DNA of 64,000 nucleotides from Bacillota bacterium (GTDB lineage: Bacteria; Bacillota; Clostridia; Acetivibrionales; Acetivibrionaceae). The DNA lies in contig JAEWSG010000085.1 in assembly GCA_023398495.1 (NCBI GenBank), positions 52,671 to 116,670 of the forward strand, written 5' to 3'. The notes under the pieces are model-generated. The model saw only the letters and a program-made list of their open reading frames with translations. It made no database searches and was not told the origin of the DNA. The first letter of the stretch is position 1, and each line of letters begins with the position of its first letter. A program made the position numbers and the translations under genes. Positions 7,889 through 16,764 of the stretch are shown here, piece by piece.

Positions 7889-10800
7889 CTTATATCAATA
7901 ACCCATATTATAACATTACACTTCTCCTCAAACATGCTGTCATAGGTTGAAACAGCACTAATATCAACTGTGCCTTCTTTACCTGTTGAAGTCACTTCAG
8001 CTTCCCAGCACCCATTCATAGAAGATGGTATTGGCGTAACTATTGCAACCGTTTCATCTGAGGATACCCAATTCACTGTTTGAGGTGCATATTCAGGAGA
8101 TACTGAAGTAACCTTTATCCTCATAGTTTTTCCAATTGGAAGAATAGCTTTGTCTTTATCCAGAGTAATTTCAATAACTTCTCCCAAGGTGCTTAAATTA
8201 TTACCAATGTACTCTCTCGGAATGCCTTCAGGGTCATTATAGGCTATCTTGAATCCCTCAAAATTCTTTAACCCTGCAGTATTATACTTTATTTTAATGT
8301 CTAAAGGAGGGATGGACGATGTATCAAGTTGATAATCTCTTGAGTCTATGCTTAAACTATTCAACTTTAATTTTAAATCATTTATTGTTCCTGTAACGGT
8401 ATATATTCCATTTTTCTCTGTTATTGTAAACCCGCTTGGGACACTTGTAACTGACACTCCTTCAGGAAATGTCTGCGTAAATAATGCCGAACCGATATTT
8501 ATCGTATCAATTATTTCTCCGCTGATTTTCATATATATTTCGTATAATTCATTAGCGGATTTTGCTCTGTAAAAATGTTTCGAATTATCTTCCACCATAT
8601 CCGCATTACTTGATATAGCTATATTCTCTAAGAGTTCACATTCTTCATCATTAACAGAAAAACCAATAATATGTGATTTTACACCTATACCTGATAATAG
8701 CTTGCCAAATGTCGTTGCATACAGCATATTTCTTCCATCAGGATCAAAACCCGATTTATACCATCTTTCTAAATCTTTGTCAATAATTCCTGGCCCCATT
8801 TCATACTCACTTGTATTTGCACTGTTTAAAGAATAGGAAGTTGATACCCCATCTGTCATTAATACAACATACTTATCATTCGGTGAATCTTTAAGCATCC
8901 AATAAGCTACCCGCATTGCATCACCAATATTAGTATGATCCTTTGGCTTGAGCTTATTTATATGGTTCTGTAAAGCCGCTTCATTTACAGCTGTACCATC
9001 AGCATTTAAGCTCAGCATTGATACAGGAGAAAAAATGGTGTTAGTATAATTCTCTATAGAAATCATACCTATATTCGTATTAGTCCCTCTGAACTTTTCT
9101 ACAAACTGGCTGGCTGCTTGTTTAGCTATAGTAATTCTTTTCTCCTCAACATTATAATTTATTTGACCTCTTAAATCGGTACCCATACTACCTGACTCAT
9201 CAAAAATTAGAATTATATCTTTAGGTTTTGATGTAAAACTTACATTGTCACCTGAAAAATTATAATTGAGAGTTACATCTTGTTTTAATAATACCCTTGA
9301 AATATCCCTATCTGCTGTCACACTACCTTTAACCAATTCCTTTCCATCATAAGGATTTTCAATTACAGGCACAGGTAGACCTTTAGCTGCGATTTCAGAT
9401 ATTTGCATTTGACTTAACTCCCTATCAAAAACCCTAATCTCGTCTAAAACCCCTTTTAGAGAGTTTGTACTGCTGCCTATTGTACTCATCGGACAAAATA
9501 TAGGATTTGGGTTTGCACCAATAAATTCTCCATCAATGTACAGTGAAACTCCTGCACTGGTTCCTACCATAGTTAGATTAACCCAGTTGCTTTGAATACC
9601 TGAAGTAATTGGAATAGAATAATTAAAATAGTAATTTTTATTTCTAATGACGTCAGTAAAACCGATTTTTCTGCCACCTCCATACTGTTCAAGCATAAGT
9701 TCATAATTAGGAGATGCTAACAACACCGCACCTGGATTTGCCGTATCTTCCCGCTTGACCCAGAATGAAGCCGTCCATGGGTACGGAATATCTTTCTTAT
9801 TTATATTTATATAATCATTATTTCCGTCAAATCTGATAGCTTTGCCAAATTTACCGTTTACCTCCCATTTTGGAGCCATACTTGAAGTACCAAGTGTTAT
9901 ATTGTTATTGCTATATGCGTCTTTTAATACTGTGCCTAAACCCTCATCTGCCTTCCAATATCCTCCTTCATTGCTCATCACCTGAACTTCAGTATATATA
10001 TTACTCGATGATAGATTACTTCCGCTTGACCATAATCTAACATATCTTGCTTTTATGGTATCAAAAACAATCTCTTTACCGTTTTTGTCTTCAATGTACT
10101 CCGAATCTTGCCCTTCTCCTTGTCCGGCGTCGTTGTTCTTATCAGTATTAAACACAGTAGATACACCACTTTTAAATGTAGGGTCATTTGAAAGCTGGAT
10201 AATTACATCTCTGAATATCCTTGGGTATTGTGGAGAGTCCCCAAAATAATGCCACAATTTAATTCTATTGACATTATAAGCTTGCCCAAGATCAATTTGC
10301 ATCCACTGTGTGCCACTACCACCTAATCTTGTAAACCTTGAAGCATCGCTGCTTACTCCGTCATTTGCCAATTCAGGGGATGTATTTCCCCCACAACTGA
10401 AAGTAATTGCTTTTGACAAAGCCAGATTAGTTGATGCCGAAGAAGAAAGTGAAGGTGTATAACTCATGTAGTCCAAATTTACAGAACCAAGGTCATCAGG
10501 CTCATAAACAAAGGATATTTTATTAGCACCTGCCACCAAAGGTAAAGTTACAAAACTATCGCCGAAATAGTCCCAAGTTGGCATGTTTTTAAAGTATATT
10601 TTTTGTATTTTTGTGTCATTTGCATATACTGTGAGGCTGCTGGTATTTCCAGATGAATTAGCATATCGGATTCTAAAGTCATAGTTTCCGGTTGAAGGAA
10701 CTTTAAAAAGGATTTCTGAAGCTGCCCCAACTTTTCCTATTGCCTCGGCATACCCATAGCCAGAGTACACATATGCTGCATTATTGAAGAAAGCACCACC

Positions 10801-13311
10801 AGTTAGCCCGGAGTTTTCTACTTCAATAATGTTTGAGCTTTTAGAAGGTAAACCTGATAAATAATTATTTTTAATATCATTTGAACTTAAAGCATAACTG
10901 TAAATATTAAAATCATCAATAGCTCCATCCAGGTATGAATCTGCAGAATACTGGGATTTTCCTATGTAGTTGAGATTAGTATTACCAAGATCAGAAGGAT
11001 TTAATGTAATGTTATTATTTTCACCAACCTTTATACCGTTTACGTATAATGTACCCACATTCCCCGAAAGCGTAACCACTACATGCTGCCAAGATCCAAT
11101 AGCAAGCGGACCGCTCGCATCAATTGACTGGTCACCTTCGCTTCCATTGGTAATATTAAATCTTAGAGTATTTAGATGTGTTTTAGTGGCAAGAAACATA
11201 CATGCTGTTGTTCCTGTTCCAAAATCAAAGATTCTGCTCCAGTTTCCTAAAGTATCAAGTTTAACCCATGTTGATATTGTAAAATCATTTAATGTACTAA
11301 CTATTCCTTCCGGTAAGCTTGCATATTGATTGCTGCCGCTAAGATCCAAAGCATTATTTATATAACCTGATACCCATTTGGGGTTGCCCACCAGCGTGGC
11401 TGTTTTTCCATTCCCTGAAGAATCAGCAGCTGTAATACCAGATGTTTCATCAAATTTATATGAAACCAAATGCTGCTGGGGAATTAATATAATTTTATCG
11501 ACAGTTATTAGATAATTTGCACTGGAACCATTCTTACCAGTCACTGTAAACCTAAACAACTTGTTACCTGAAGTACTAAAGTTTTTTGTTCCTAATACCG
11601 CTTCACTTGAAAACTTACTAACGGAACTATACTGATCAACAGGTGCACCTTGATTTACTCCATCTATGCTTAGCTGATTTATCCCTCTGTTATAAAAAGC
11701 CTTATAAGTGTATTTAACAAGATAATTCCCAGCAGGCACATTCGGCAATGTAAATTGAATATAATCCCCATTGCCGTCCCCATTAAATACAACACCTTTT
11801 CCACCGGAGTATTCTGCTTCGATACTCGTTTGTACGGTAGCACCTGATACAGTGCTACTCAGGTTTTCTGCTTCATATTCTAAAACTGTAGTTGGTACTG
11901 GTGTCGGAGGTACAGTTGAACCGACAATTTCCAAACAGTCGACATTTGGTCCACCGTTGGGATTTGCAGAAATTGCTTTTATTATATTTATTCCAGCATT
12001 TAATGTTGCATTCATGCTGCTTTCACCCCATGTGTTCCATACACCTGTGGAGCCAAAAGACAAATTATTGTTTACTACATTTCCATTAACACTGATAGCC
12101 ATTGGTCTATCCGTTGTTCCTCCATTGGCATACCTGAACTTAAGTGTTTTTGTGCCGGATGTACTGACATTAACCACCCACTCAACATAACTATCTGTTC
12201 CATAATCATAATTGACATAAGCACTACCGGTGTAACCAGTATATAGAGTTTCAATAACACCTTTATAAATGGTTGCATCTTCAGCCTGGTATATGTTGCT
12301 CACTTGAGTTGGAAGCACAGTCGGAACGGGTGTAGGTGTCACAATCGTTGAGGGCTTAGGTGTTGGTGTTATGGTCGGAATGGGCGTTGGTGTTGGAGTT
12401 ACAATCTGAATGGGTGTTGGTGTCGCAACTATATCGGCGGGTTCCCTTCCCCAAATGAGATTTCCCGAATTATATGCAGTAACTCTGAAGGAGTTTACAA
12501 AATCAGTTGCAGTTGCTTCGAAGGAATAATCTCCTTGTTGGTAATAATTTGACCAGTCTGTGTGATAAACTCTTGGCATTATTACCAAGTTACCTCCAGG
12601 TGAAATTGTTCCATTTGTGAAGCCAAATTCTACATAACAATCAGCACCATTTACTGGAGAACTCATTTTTACAATCGAAGAAGTAATATAGCTCGTGTCC
12701 ACTGATACCCAGTCAACAACACAATTCTGACCCACATGATAATCTGTAGTATAATAGTATCTTAATTTTATATTTGAAAGATTAATTGTTGAACTTCCCT
12801 TATTATAAACTCTGAATTTCGGGTAAATAGTGTTTGTAACAGCTACTTGATTTTGAGCATTACTCAATTGTACTACCAAATCACTGAATTCAACCCTGAG
12901 GTTATAGAAGCCTGTACCAGTATCAATATTATAATGCTGAACAGCTATGTAGTATGTATGGTTGGCCAGTAATGCTTTTGTAATACTGAAATTACTACTT
13001 CCAGAATCGCCATTATCGTTCTGGTCCAATAAGGTATTGCTGGTATTACTATCATAAAGGTAACCATAAGTATCAGTTGCTCCGTTTGTACCAATTGTAT
13101 AAATACCCGCACTGCCAGTGGTAAATTTAAAATAATCCACATCTCCTGATGTTTCTATCACTCCATCTATATTTCTTCTGATTTGAATTTGACTTGCAGT
13201 TGAAAAGCCGTTTCCATGGTCATCACCAGCAAAAATAACCGTGCCGGAATAACACCAAACCATTAGAAATACCAAAACTAGAGCGATGAACTTTTTTGAA
13301 GCTTTTCGCAT
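7885..13311 (-). CDS. Giant secreted multi-CBM/LamG/discoidin/vWA surface protein, no catalytic domain
   Basis: 1808 residues behind GGGAGG. Modules by eye, in order: signal peptide (1-28); PPC-like beta domain (30-140); CBM3-like (145-295); Pro/Thr linker; CBM35/CBM6-like (340-465); second carbohydrate-binding jelly roll (475-610); LamG (615-820); CBM35-like (830-955); F5/8 type C discoidin (960-1110); second LamG (1115-1310); von Willebrand A domain (about 1370-1605) with an intact metal site (DESGSMG, DHTNIGDAM, VLMTDG); and a C-terminal Ig-like BIG2 domain. No glycosidase, dockerin, cohesin, SLH or sortase signal was found. It probably binds plant cell wall by many weak contacts, with the vWA domain as a protein-binding site. 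How it stays at the surface is unclear. The stop codon lies inside a repeat element. Confidence 0.85.
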   Translation of the reverse strand: MRKASKKFIALVLVFLMVWCYSGTVIFAGDDHGNGFSTASQIQIRRNIDGVIETSGDVDYFKFTTGSAGIYTIGTNGATDTYGYLYDSNTSNTLLDQNDNGDSGSSNFSITKALLANHTYYIAVQHYNIDTGTGFYNLRVEFSDLVVQLSNAQNQVAVTNTIYPKFRVYNKGSSTINLSNIKLRYYYTTDYHVGQNCVVDWVSVDTSYITSSIVKMSSPVNGADCYVEFGFTNGTISPGGNLVIMPRVYHTDWSNYYQQGDYSFEATATDFVNSFRVTAYNSGNLIWGREPADIVATPTPIQIVTPTPTPIPTITPTPKPSTIVTPTPVPTVLPTQVSNIYQAEDATIYKGVIETLYTGYTGSAYVNYDYGTDSYVEWVVNVSTSGTKTLKFRYANGGTTDRPMAISVNGNVVNNNLSFGSTGVWNTWGESSMNATLNAGINIIKAISANPNGGPNVDCLEIVGSTVPPTPVPTTVLEYEAENLSSTVSGATVQTSIEAEYSGGKGVVFNGDGNGDYIQFTLPNVPAGNYLVKYTYKAFYNRGINQLSIDGVNQGAPVDQYSSVSKFSSEAVLGTKNFSTSGNKLFRFTVTGKNGSSANYLITVDKIILIPQQHLVSYKFDETSGITAADSSGNGKTATLVGNPKWVSGYINNALDLSGSNQYASLPEGIVSTLNDFTISTWVKLDTLGNWSRIFDFGTGTTACMFLATKTHLNTLRFNITNGSEGDQSIDASGPLAIGSWQHVVVTLSGNVGTLYVNGIKVGENNNITLNPSDLGNTNLNYIGKSQYSADSYLDGAIDDFNIYSYALSSNDIKNNYLSGLPSKSSNIIEVENSGLTGGAFFNNAAYVYSGYGYAEAIGKVGAASEILFKVPSTGNYDFRIRYANSSGNTSSLTVYANDTKIQKIYFKNMPTWDYFGDSFVTLPLVAGANKISFVYEPDDLGSVNLDYMSYTPSLSSSASTNLALSKAITFSCGGNTSPELANDGVSSDASRFTRLGGSGTQWMQIDLGQAYNVNRIKLWHYFGDSPQYPRIFRDVIIQLSNDPTFKSGVSTVFNTDKNNDAGQGEGQDSEYIEDKNGKEIVFDTIKARYVRLWSSGSNLSSSNIYTEVQVMSNEGGYWKADEGLGTVLKDAYSNNNITLGTSSMAPKWEVNGKFGKAIRFDGNNDYININKKDIPYPWTASFWVKREDTANPGAVLLASPNYELMLEQYGGGRKIGFTDVIRNKNYYFNYSIPITSGIQSNWVNLTMVGTSAGVSLYIDGEFIGANPNPIFCPMSTIGSSTNSLKGVLDEIRVFDRELSQMQISEIAAKGLPVPVIENPYDGKELVKGSVTADRDISRVLLKQDVTLNYNFSGDNVSFTSKPKDIILIFDESGSMGTDLRGQINYNVEEKRITIAKQAASQFVEKFRGTNTNIGMISIENYTNTIFSPVSMLSLNADGTAVNEAALQNHINKLKPKDHTNIGDAMRVAYWMLKDSPNDKYVVLMTDGVSTSYSLNSANTSEYEMGPGIIDKDLERWYKSGFDPDGRNMLYATTFGKLLSGIGVKSHIIGFSVNDEECELLENIAISSNADMVEDNSKHFYRAKSANELYEIYMKISGEIIDTINIGSALFTQTFPEGVSVTSVPSGFTITEKNGIYTVTGTINDLKLKLNSLSIDSRDYQLDTSSIPPLDIKIKYNTAGLKNFEGFKIAYNDPEGIPREYIGNNLSTLGEVIEITLDKDKAILPIGKTMRIKVTSVSPEYAPQTVNWVSSDETVAIVTPIPSSMNGCWEAEVTSTGKEGTVDISAVSTYDSMFEEKCNVIIWVIDIS

Positions 13312-13639
13312 TTTAATATACCTCCCACTTTGAATTGTAGTTTTCCGTAATGCTATACGTGATAGTTCAGGATTCTACTGCATTAAAGACATAAGCATGA
13401 TCAAACAAAAGAACATAAAAATTAAACTTGGGGTGTATAAAATTTTATTAAGATAAACGTAAGATAGTAAAAGACAAAGTGAAGTTGGATTTTCATAAAG
13501 TAAAAACCCTATATAGTAGTTTTGTAGGTATATTTTCCTTCCGATAAGAAATAAGAAAATGAGATAAACAACAATTTTATATATAAAAATATCTTTTATA
13601 CTTCATTATACAATAGTTAGCATTATATTGTCAATATGT
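13312..13639. other. Upstream region of the giant surface-protein gene
   Basis: AT-rich stretch with no ORF of note. It must hold the leftward promoter of the 1808-residue protein. GGGAGG lies ten bases before its ATG. No recognisable riboswitch or known sigma-factor box was identified by eye. Confidence 0.4.
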
Positions 13640-13690
13640 GCAAAAAACGCAAAAGTGCAGGAAAGCACAGGGTGCAGTTTTTGCTTTTGT
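13640..13690 (-). terminator. Terminator after the sugar-binding lipoprotein gene
   Basis: On the minus strand GCAAAAACTGCA pairs with TGCACTTTTGC across a loop and is followed by GTTTTTTGC. It lies about 50 bases past the lipoprotein stop at 13741. Confidence 0.7.
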
Positions 13691-13740
13691 TACATATCAT
13701 TCCAGGAACTGACTTTCGCTTTGTTTGTTTTAACTTTGCA

Positions 13741-14991
13741 TTACTGTTCTAATATTAGATTTATCTTGTTCTGAGCATCCTTAACCACCGATTCCGGTTC
13801 TTTTGTACCAGTTAAAACCTCCTGCAAAGCCCCGGATATTACGCTTGAGATTTCAGGCCATTTGGGGTTAGGACCCCTTAGACTTGCATATTGCATTTCG
13901 TTTTCAAACACTTTAATTGCAAAATCTTGTGCAATTGAAGGATCAAGAGCAACATCTTTCCTCGGTGGAAAATAGCCAAGAGTACTCGAATACAATTTTA
14001 AATTCTCTGGTTTGCAAACATAGAACATAAATTTTATGGCCTTTTCTTTATTCTCACTGTTGATGATTGCAATATTCTCGCCTCCTAATACGGAAGAAAA
14101 CTTTTTATCCTTTGGAATCTTTACGACACCATACTCAATATCTGGCATTAACGAATTAATCTGCGGAATCTGCCAGGAACCGTTTATCATCATGGCAGTT
14201 TTCCCTGCTACAAATTCTTTCATAACATCATGTTGCGTGCGGTTAATTACTTCTCTGCTCATTGATCCATCTTTAATTAAGTCTGCTAAAAAAGAAAATG
14301 CTTTTACTGCTTCAGTACTATCAAGTTTTTCTATAGAGCCTCCGGCAGAAAAAAGCCATGGCAAAAATTGATATGTTCCCTCTTCACTGTTTTGTGCTGC
14401 TATAGCGATCCCTTTTACGTCACCTTTTGTCATTTTTTTCGCAACCGATCTTAATTCATCCCAGGTTTTTGGAGGCTTAACTCCTTCAATTTCAAAAAGC
14501 TTTTTATTATAAAACAGTGCCAGACAGTTGTTCCCAAGAGGCATTCCATAAATTCTGCCTTTATAAGTGCAAGTTAATAATGAGTTCTCAAAGTATTGGT
14601 CTTTATCAGGCCAATCTGCAATATTGTCTGTTATGTCAGCCAAAATACCTATATTTGCAAAATACACATTATCAGGATTATCAATAATAATAATATCAGG
14701 ATTATTTTCTTCTTCGATCCCTGTAAGGATGGCTTTCTTAAAATCTTTAAACGGAATAAATACAGGAACAACCTCTATTTCTTCCTGAGCTTTATTAAAT
14801 CCGTTACATAGTTTATTAATGAATGCAAACCGGTCCTGACCTTCATAATAAAACATCAGGTTCAAGCTCGTTTTTTCAACCGTTATAGGAAGACTTCTGT
14901 CTCTCCGATAATTATTATCAGGTTCAATTCCGCAGCCTGCCAATAAAAGAAGAAAAACTAAAAACATTTTGACTATTAGAGATTTTTTCAT
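13741..14991 (-). CDS. Extracellular sugar-binding lipoprotein (ABC-type, family 1)
   Basis: 416 residues from the ATG giving MKKSLIVKMFLVFLLLLAGC, preceded by CAGGAGG. The longer in-frame start has no ribosome-binding site. LLLAGC is a lipobox, so the mature protein should be lipid-anchored at Cys. The fold is that of extracellular solute-binding proteins of the sugar class (FNKAQEEIEVVPVFIPF; PDIIIIDNPDNVYFANIGILADITD; GMPLGNNCLALFYNKKLFE; GKTAMMINGSWQIPQI). No permease or ATPase genes are adjacent. It follows the response regulator and kinase genes on the same strand, suggesting a role as sensor accessory rather than in uptake, although a shared distant permease is possible. Confidence 0.88.
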   Translation of the reverse strand: MKKSLIVKMFLVFLLLLAGCGIEPDNNYRRDRSLPITVEKTSLNLMFYYEGQDRFAFINKLCNGFNKAQEEIEVVPVFIPFKDFKKAILTGIEEENNPDIIIIDNPDNVYFANIGILADITDNIADWPDKDQYFENSLLTCTYKGRIYGMPLGNNCLALFYNKKLFEIEGVKPPKTWDELRSVAKKMTKGDVKGIAIAAQNSEEGTYQFLPWLFSAGGSIEKLDSTEAVKAFSFLADLIKDGSMSREVINRTQHDVMKEFVAGKTAMMINGSWQIPQINSLMPDIEYGVVKIPKDKKFSSVLGGENIAIINSENKEKAIKFMFYVCKPENLKLYSSTLGYFPPRKDVALDPSIAQDFAIKVFENEMQYASLRGPNPKWPEISSVISGALQEVLTGTKEPESVVKDAQNKINLILEQ

Positions 14992-15045
14992 ACCTTTTCC
15001 TCCTGACAAAGCTTTAAGGTGATTCAAAAAAACAACTGGTCAACT

Positions 15046-15173
15046 GGCGATTTCAAAAATACTGATTTACATTTTTTGCATTGCAAAATAATGTTCCTCT
15101 GTTTGGAAGCTTTAAGCTTCTTTAATGTACTTTTCACAATTTAAAATTGACCAAGGAAATTTTTGAAATCGCC
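15046..15173. repeat. 128-bp element with perfect 15-bp terminal inverted repeats
   Basis: GGCGATTTCAAAAAT at 15046-15060 is matched by its exact complement ATTTTTGAAATCGCC at 15159-15173. The interior is AT-rich and non-coding. It sits between the response-regulator and lipoprotein genes and resembles a MITE-like insertion, or a large hairpin that tunes expression within the operon. Confidence 0.55.
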
Positions 15174-15200
15174 TAAGCAAAATACTTTGAGTATTAAAAC

Positions 15201-16748
15201 TTATTTAAAGGATTTCTGATATTCACCCGGTGTAAAACCTGTAGCTTCCTTGAAAACACGACTAAAATACTTAGGATCATTATACCCTACCTGTTTCGAA
15301 ATCTCATAAGTTTTTAATTCCGTGCTTATAAGCAATTCTTTTGCCTTTTTTATACGGAATTCCTTTATATAAGTGCTGAAATTAACCTTCATTTCTTTAT
15401 AAAACAAAGAGCCTAAGTACTCCGGAGTTATATTTAACTTAACAGCAATCTTGTCTAAGGTTATTCCATCTTTATAAAACTCATTTACAATAGAAAGAGT
15501 TCTTTTAATTACCAGACTGATTACCGGCTGCGTACCTTTTGATTGACAGGCTGAAGCTTTATCAACTATTGAAGTCAACGCAGCTTTGAGTTCATTCCAG
15601 GTTACCGAATCCATGACCCTTTGAAGCGTCTCCTTTTGGTTGATTCTTTTGTACAATTCATAATTAATTTCTTTTGCTATATTAATAATTGAAGAGGCAA
15701 AACGAATAAAAGCCTCAATTATTCCTGAAGGGTGATATAAATCTTTTCTCCACCACTCGAAAAACTCATTGAATAGTCTTTCAATCTTTGAAATATCTAA
15801 GGAAAACATTGCTGCATTAGCATTGGTTTCAATATCTATAGGGTACTGGATAAGTTTTGTATTTATCTGCTGTGTCTTAGGAAACGATATTAATACATCC
15901 TCACCAAGTACAATGGACCATTTCAGTTCTTTGCGCATCAAATTCACTCTGCTTTTAAGATTTAAAATACCTTCAAATCCTGTAAAACCAAACACAAGGT
16001 TTCTAATGCCGTGACTTACAAAAGCTTCTATAACTGTATTTTGAAAATACCGTTCAAGTTCAAGAGGATCATCGCATTTATATATAACCAAAACCAGTTC
16101 AAAATGAAGAATCAATTCAAATATACAATACTTCAAACCATGAAAGCCATTTAGCAACTTTGAAAGAATTTCTAAAACCTCGTTTTTTGAATTGTTTAAA
16201 TCTCTCCCCAAATAAATATTAACAACTATAAATTTTCCGTCAGGGTCAATATCATATGTTTTGTGCAGGTATTCATATAATTTCCAGTTTTCTGTATTCT
16301 CACTTAAGACCAAATTCTGAAAAATATGCTCCAGCGTATTGAAAACTTGAAGCTGCTTTAACTCAAGTGCTTTCTCCATAATAATCTCTTTTTCAATATT
16401 TTTTAATGTCTGTTCAAAATCACTTGCAGTTATCGGCTTTAGTAGATACTCACAAACTCCTAGTTTAATAGCCTTTTGAGCATATTCAAAATCTGAGTAT
16501 CCACTTAGAATTACCGTCTTATGCCTTACCCCTCTTTCTTTTAACTGGATGAGCATTTCAATGCCATTCATCTCATGCATTTTAACATCAACAATAACCA
16601 AATCAGGCTTAAGACGCGATATTAACTCAAGGCCTGCTTTTCCATTTTCAGCCTCGCCAACAACTTCATACCCCGAACTCATCTTATTTATTAGTTTTAT
16701 TATTCCATTACGTATCCTGTCTTCATCCTCGACTACAACTAGCCTCAT
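15201..16748 (-). CDS. YesN-like response regulator with AraC-type DNA-binding domain
   Basis: 515 residues from the ATG giving MRLVVVEDEDRIRNGI, with AGGGGG upstream. The extra N-terminal residues of the longer ORF are not family-like. The receiver domain (1-120) has the acidic pocket VVEDED and the phosphorylation Asp in PDLVIVDVKMHEMNG. A long middle region follows, and the C-terminal 100 residues are an AraC/XylS double helix-turn-helix (IAVKLNITPEYLGSLFYKEM and ISKQVGYNDPKYFSRVFKEA). It is the partner of the kinase encoded immediately upstream. Regulators of this type commonly activate polysaccharide-utilisation or hemicellulase genes, which fits the surroundings. Confidence 0.93.
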   Translation of the reverse strand: MRLVVVEDEDRIRNGIIKLINKMSSGYEVVGEAENGKAGLELISRLKPDLVIVDVKMHEMNGIEMLIQLKERGVRHKTVILSGYSDFEYAQKAIKLGVCEYLLKPITASDFEQTLKNIEKEIIMEKALELKQLQVFNTLEHIFQNLVLSENTENWKLYEYLHKTYDIDPDGKFIVVNIYLGRDLNNSKNEVLEILSKLLNGFHGLKYCIFELILHFELVLVIYKCDDPLELERYFQNTVIEAFVSHGIRNLVFGFTGFEGILNLKSRVNLMRKELKWSIVLGEDVLISFPKTQQINTKLIQYPIDIETNANAAMFSLDISKIERLFNEFFEWWRKDLYHPSGIIEAFIRFASSIINIAKEINYELYKRINQKETLQRVMDSVTWNELKAALTSIVDKASACQSKGTQPVISLVIKRTLSIVNEFYKDGITLDKIAVKLNITPEYLGSLFYKEMKVNFSTYIKEFRIKKAKELLISTELKTYEISKQVGYNDPKYFSRVFKEATGFTPGEYQKSFK

Positions 16749-16764
16749 TTCAAGCCCCCTGCTT

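Noticed and set aside
7885..13311. Interpretation of the giant protein as a scaffoldin
   Set aside because: No cohesin domain was seen; the repeated domains are carbohydrate-binding or LamG types.
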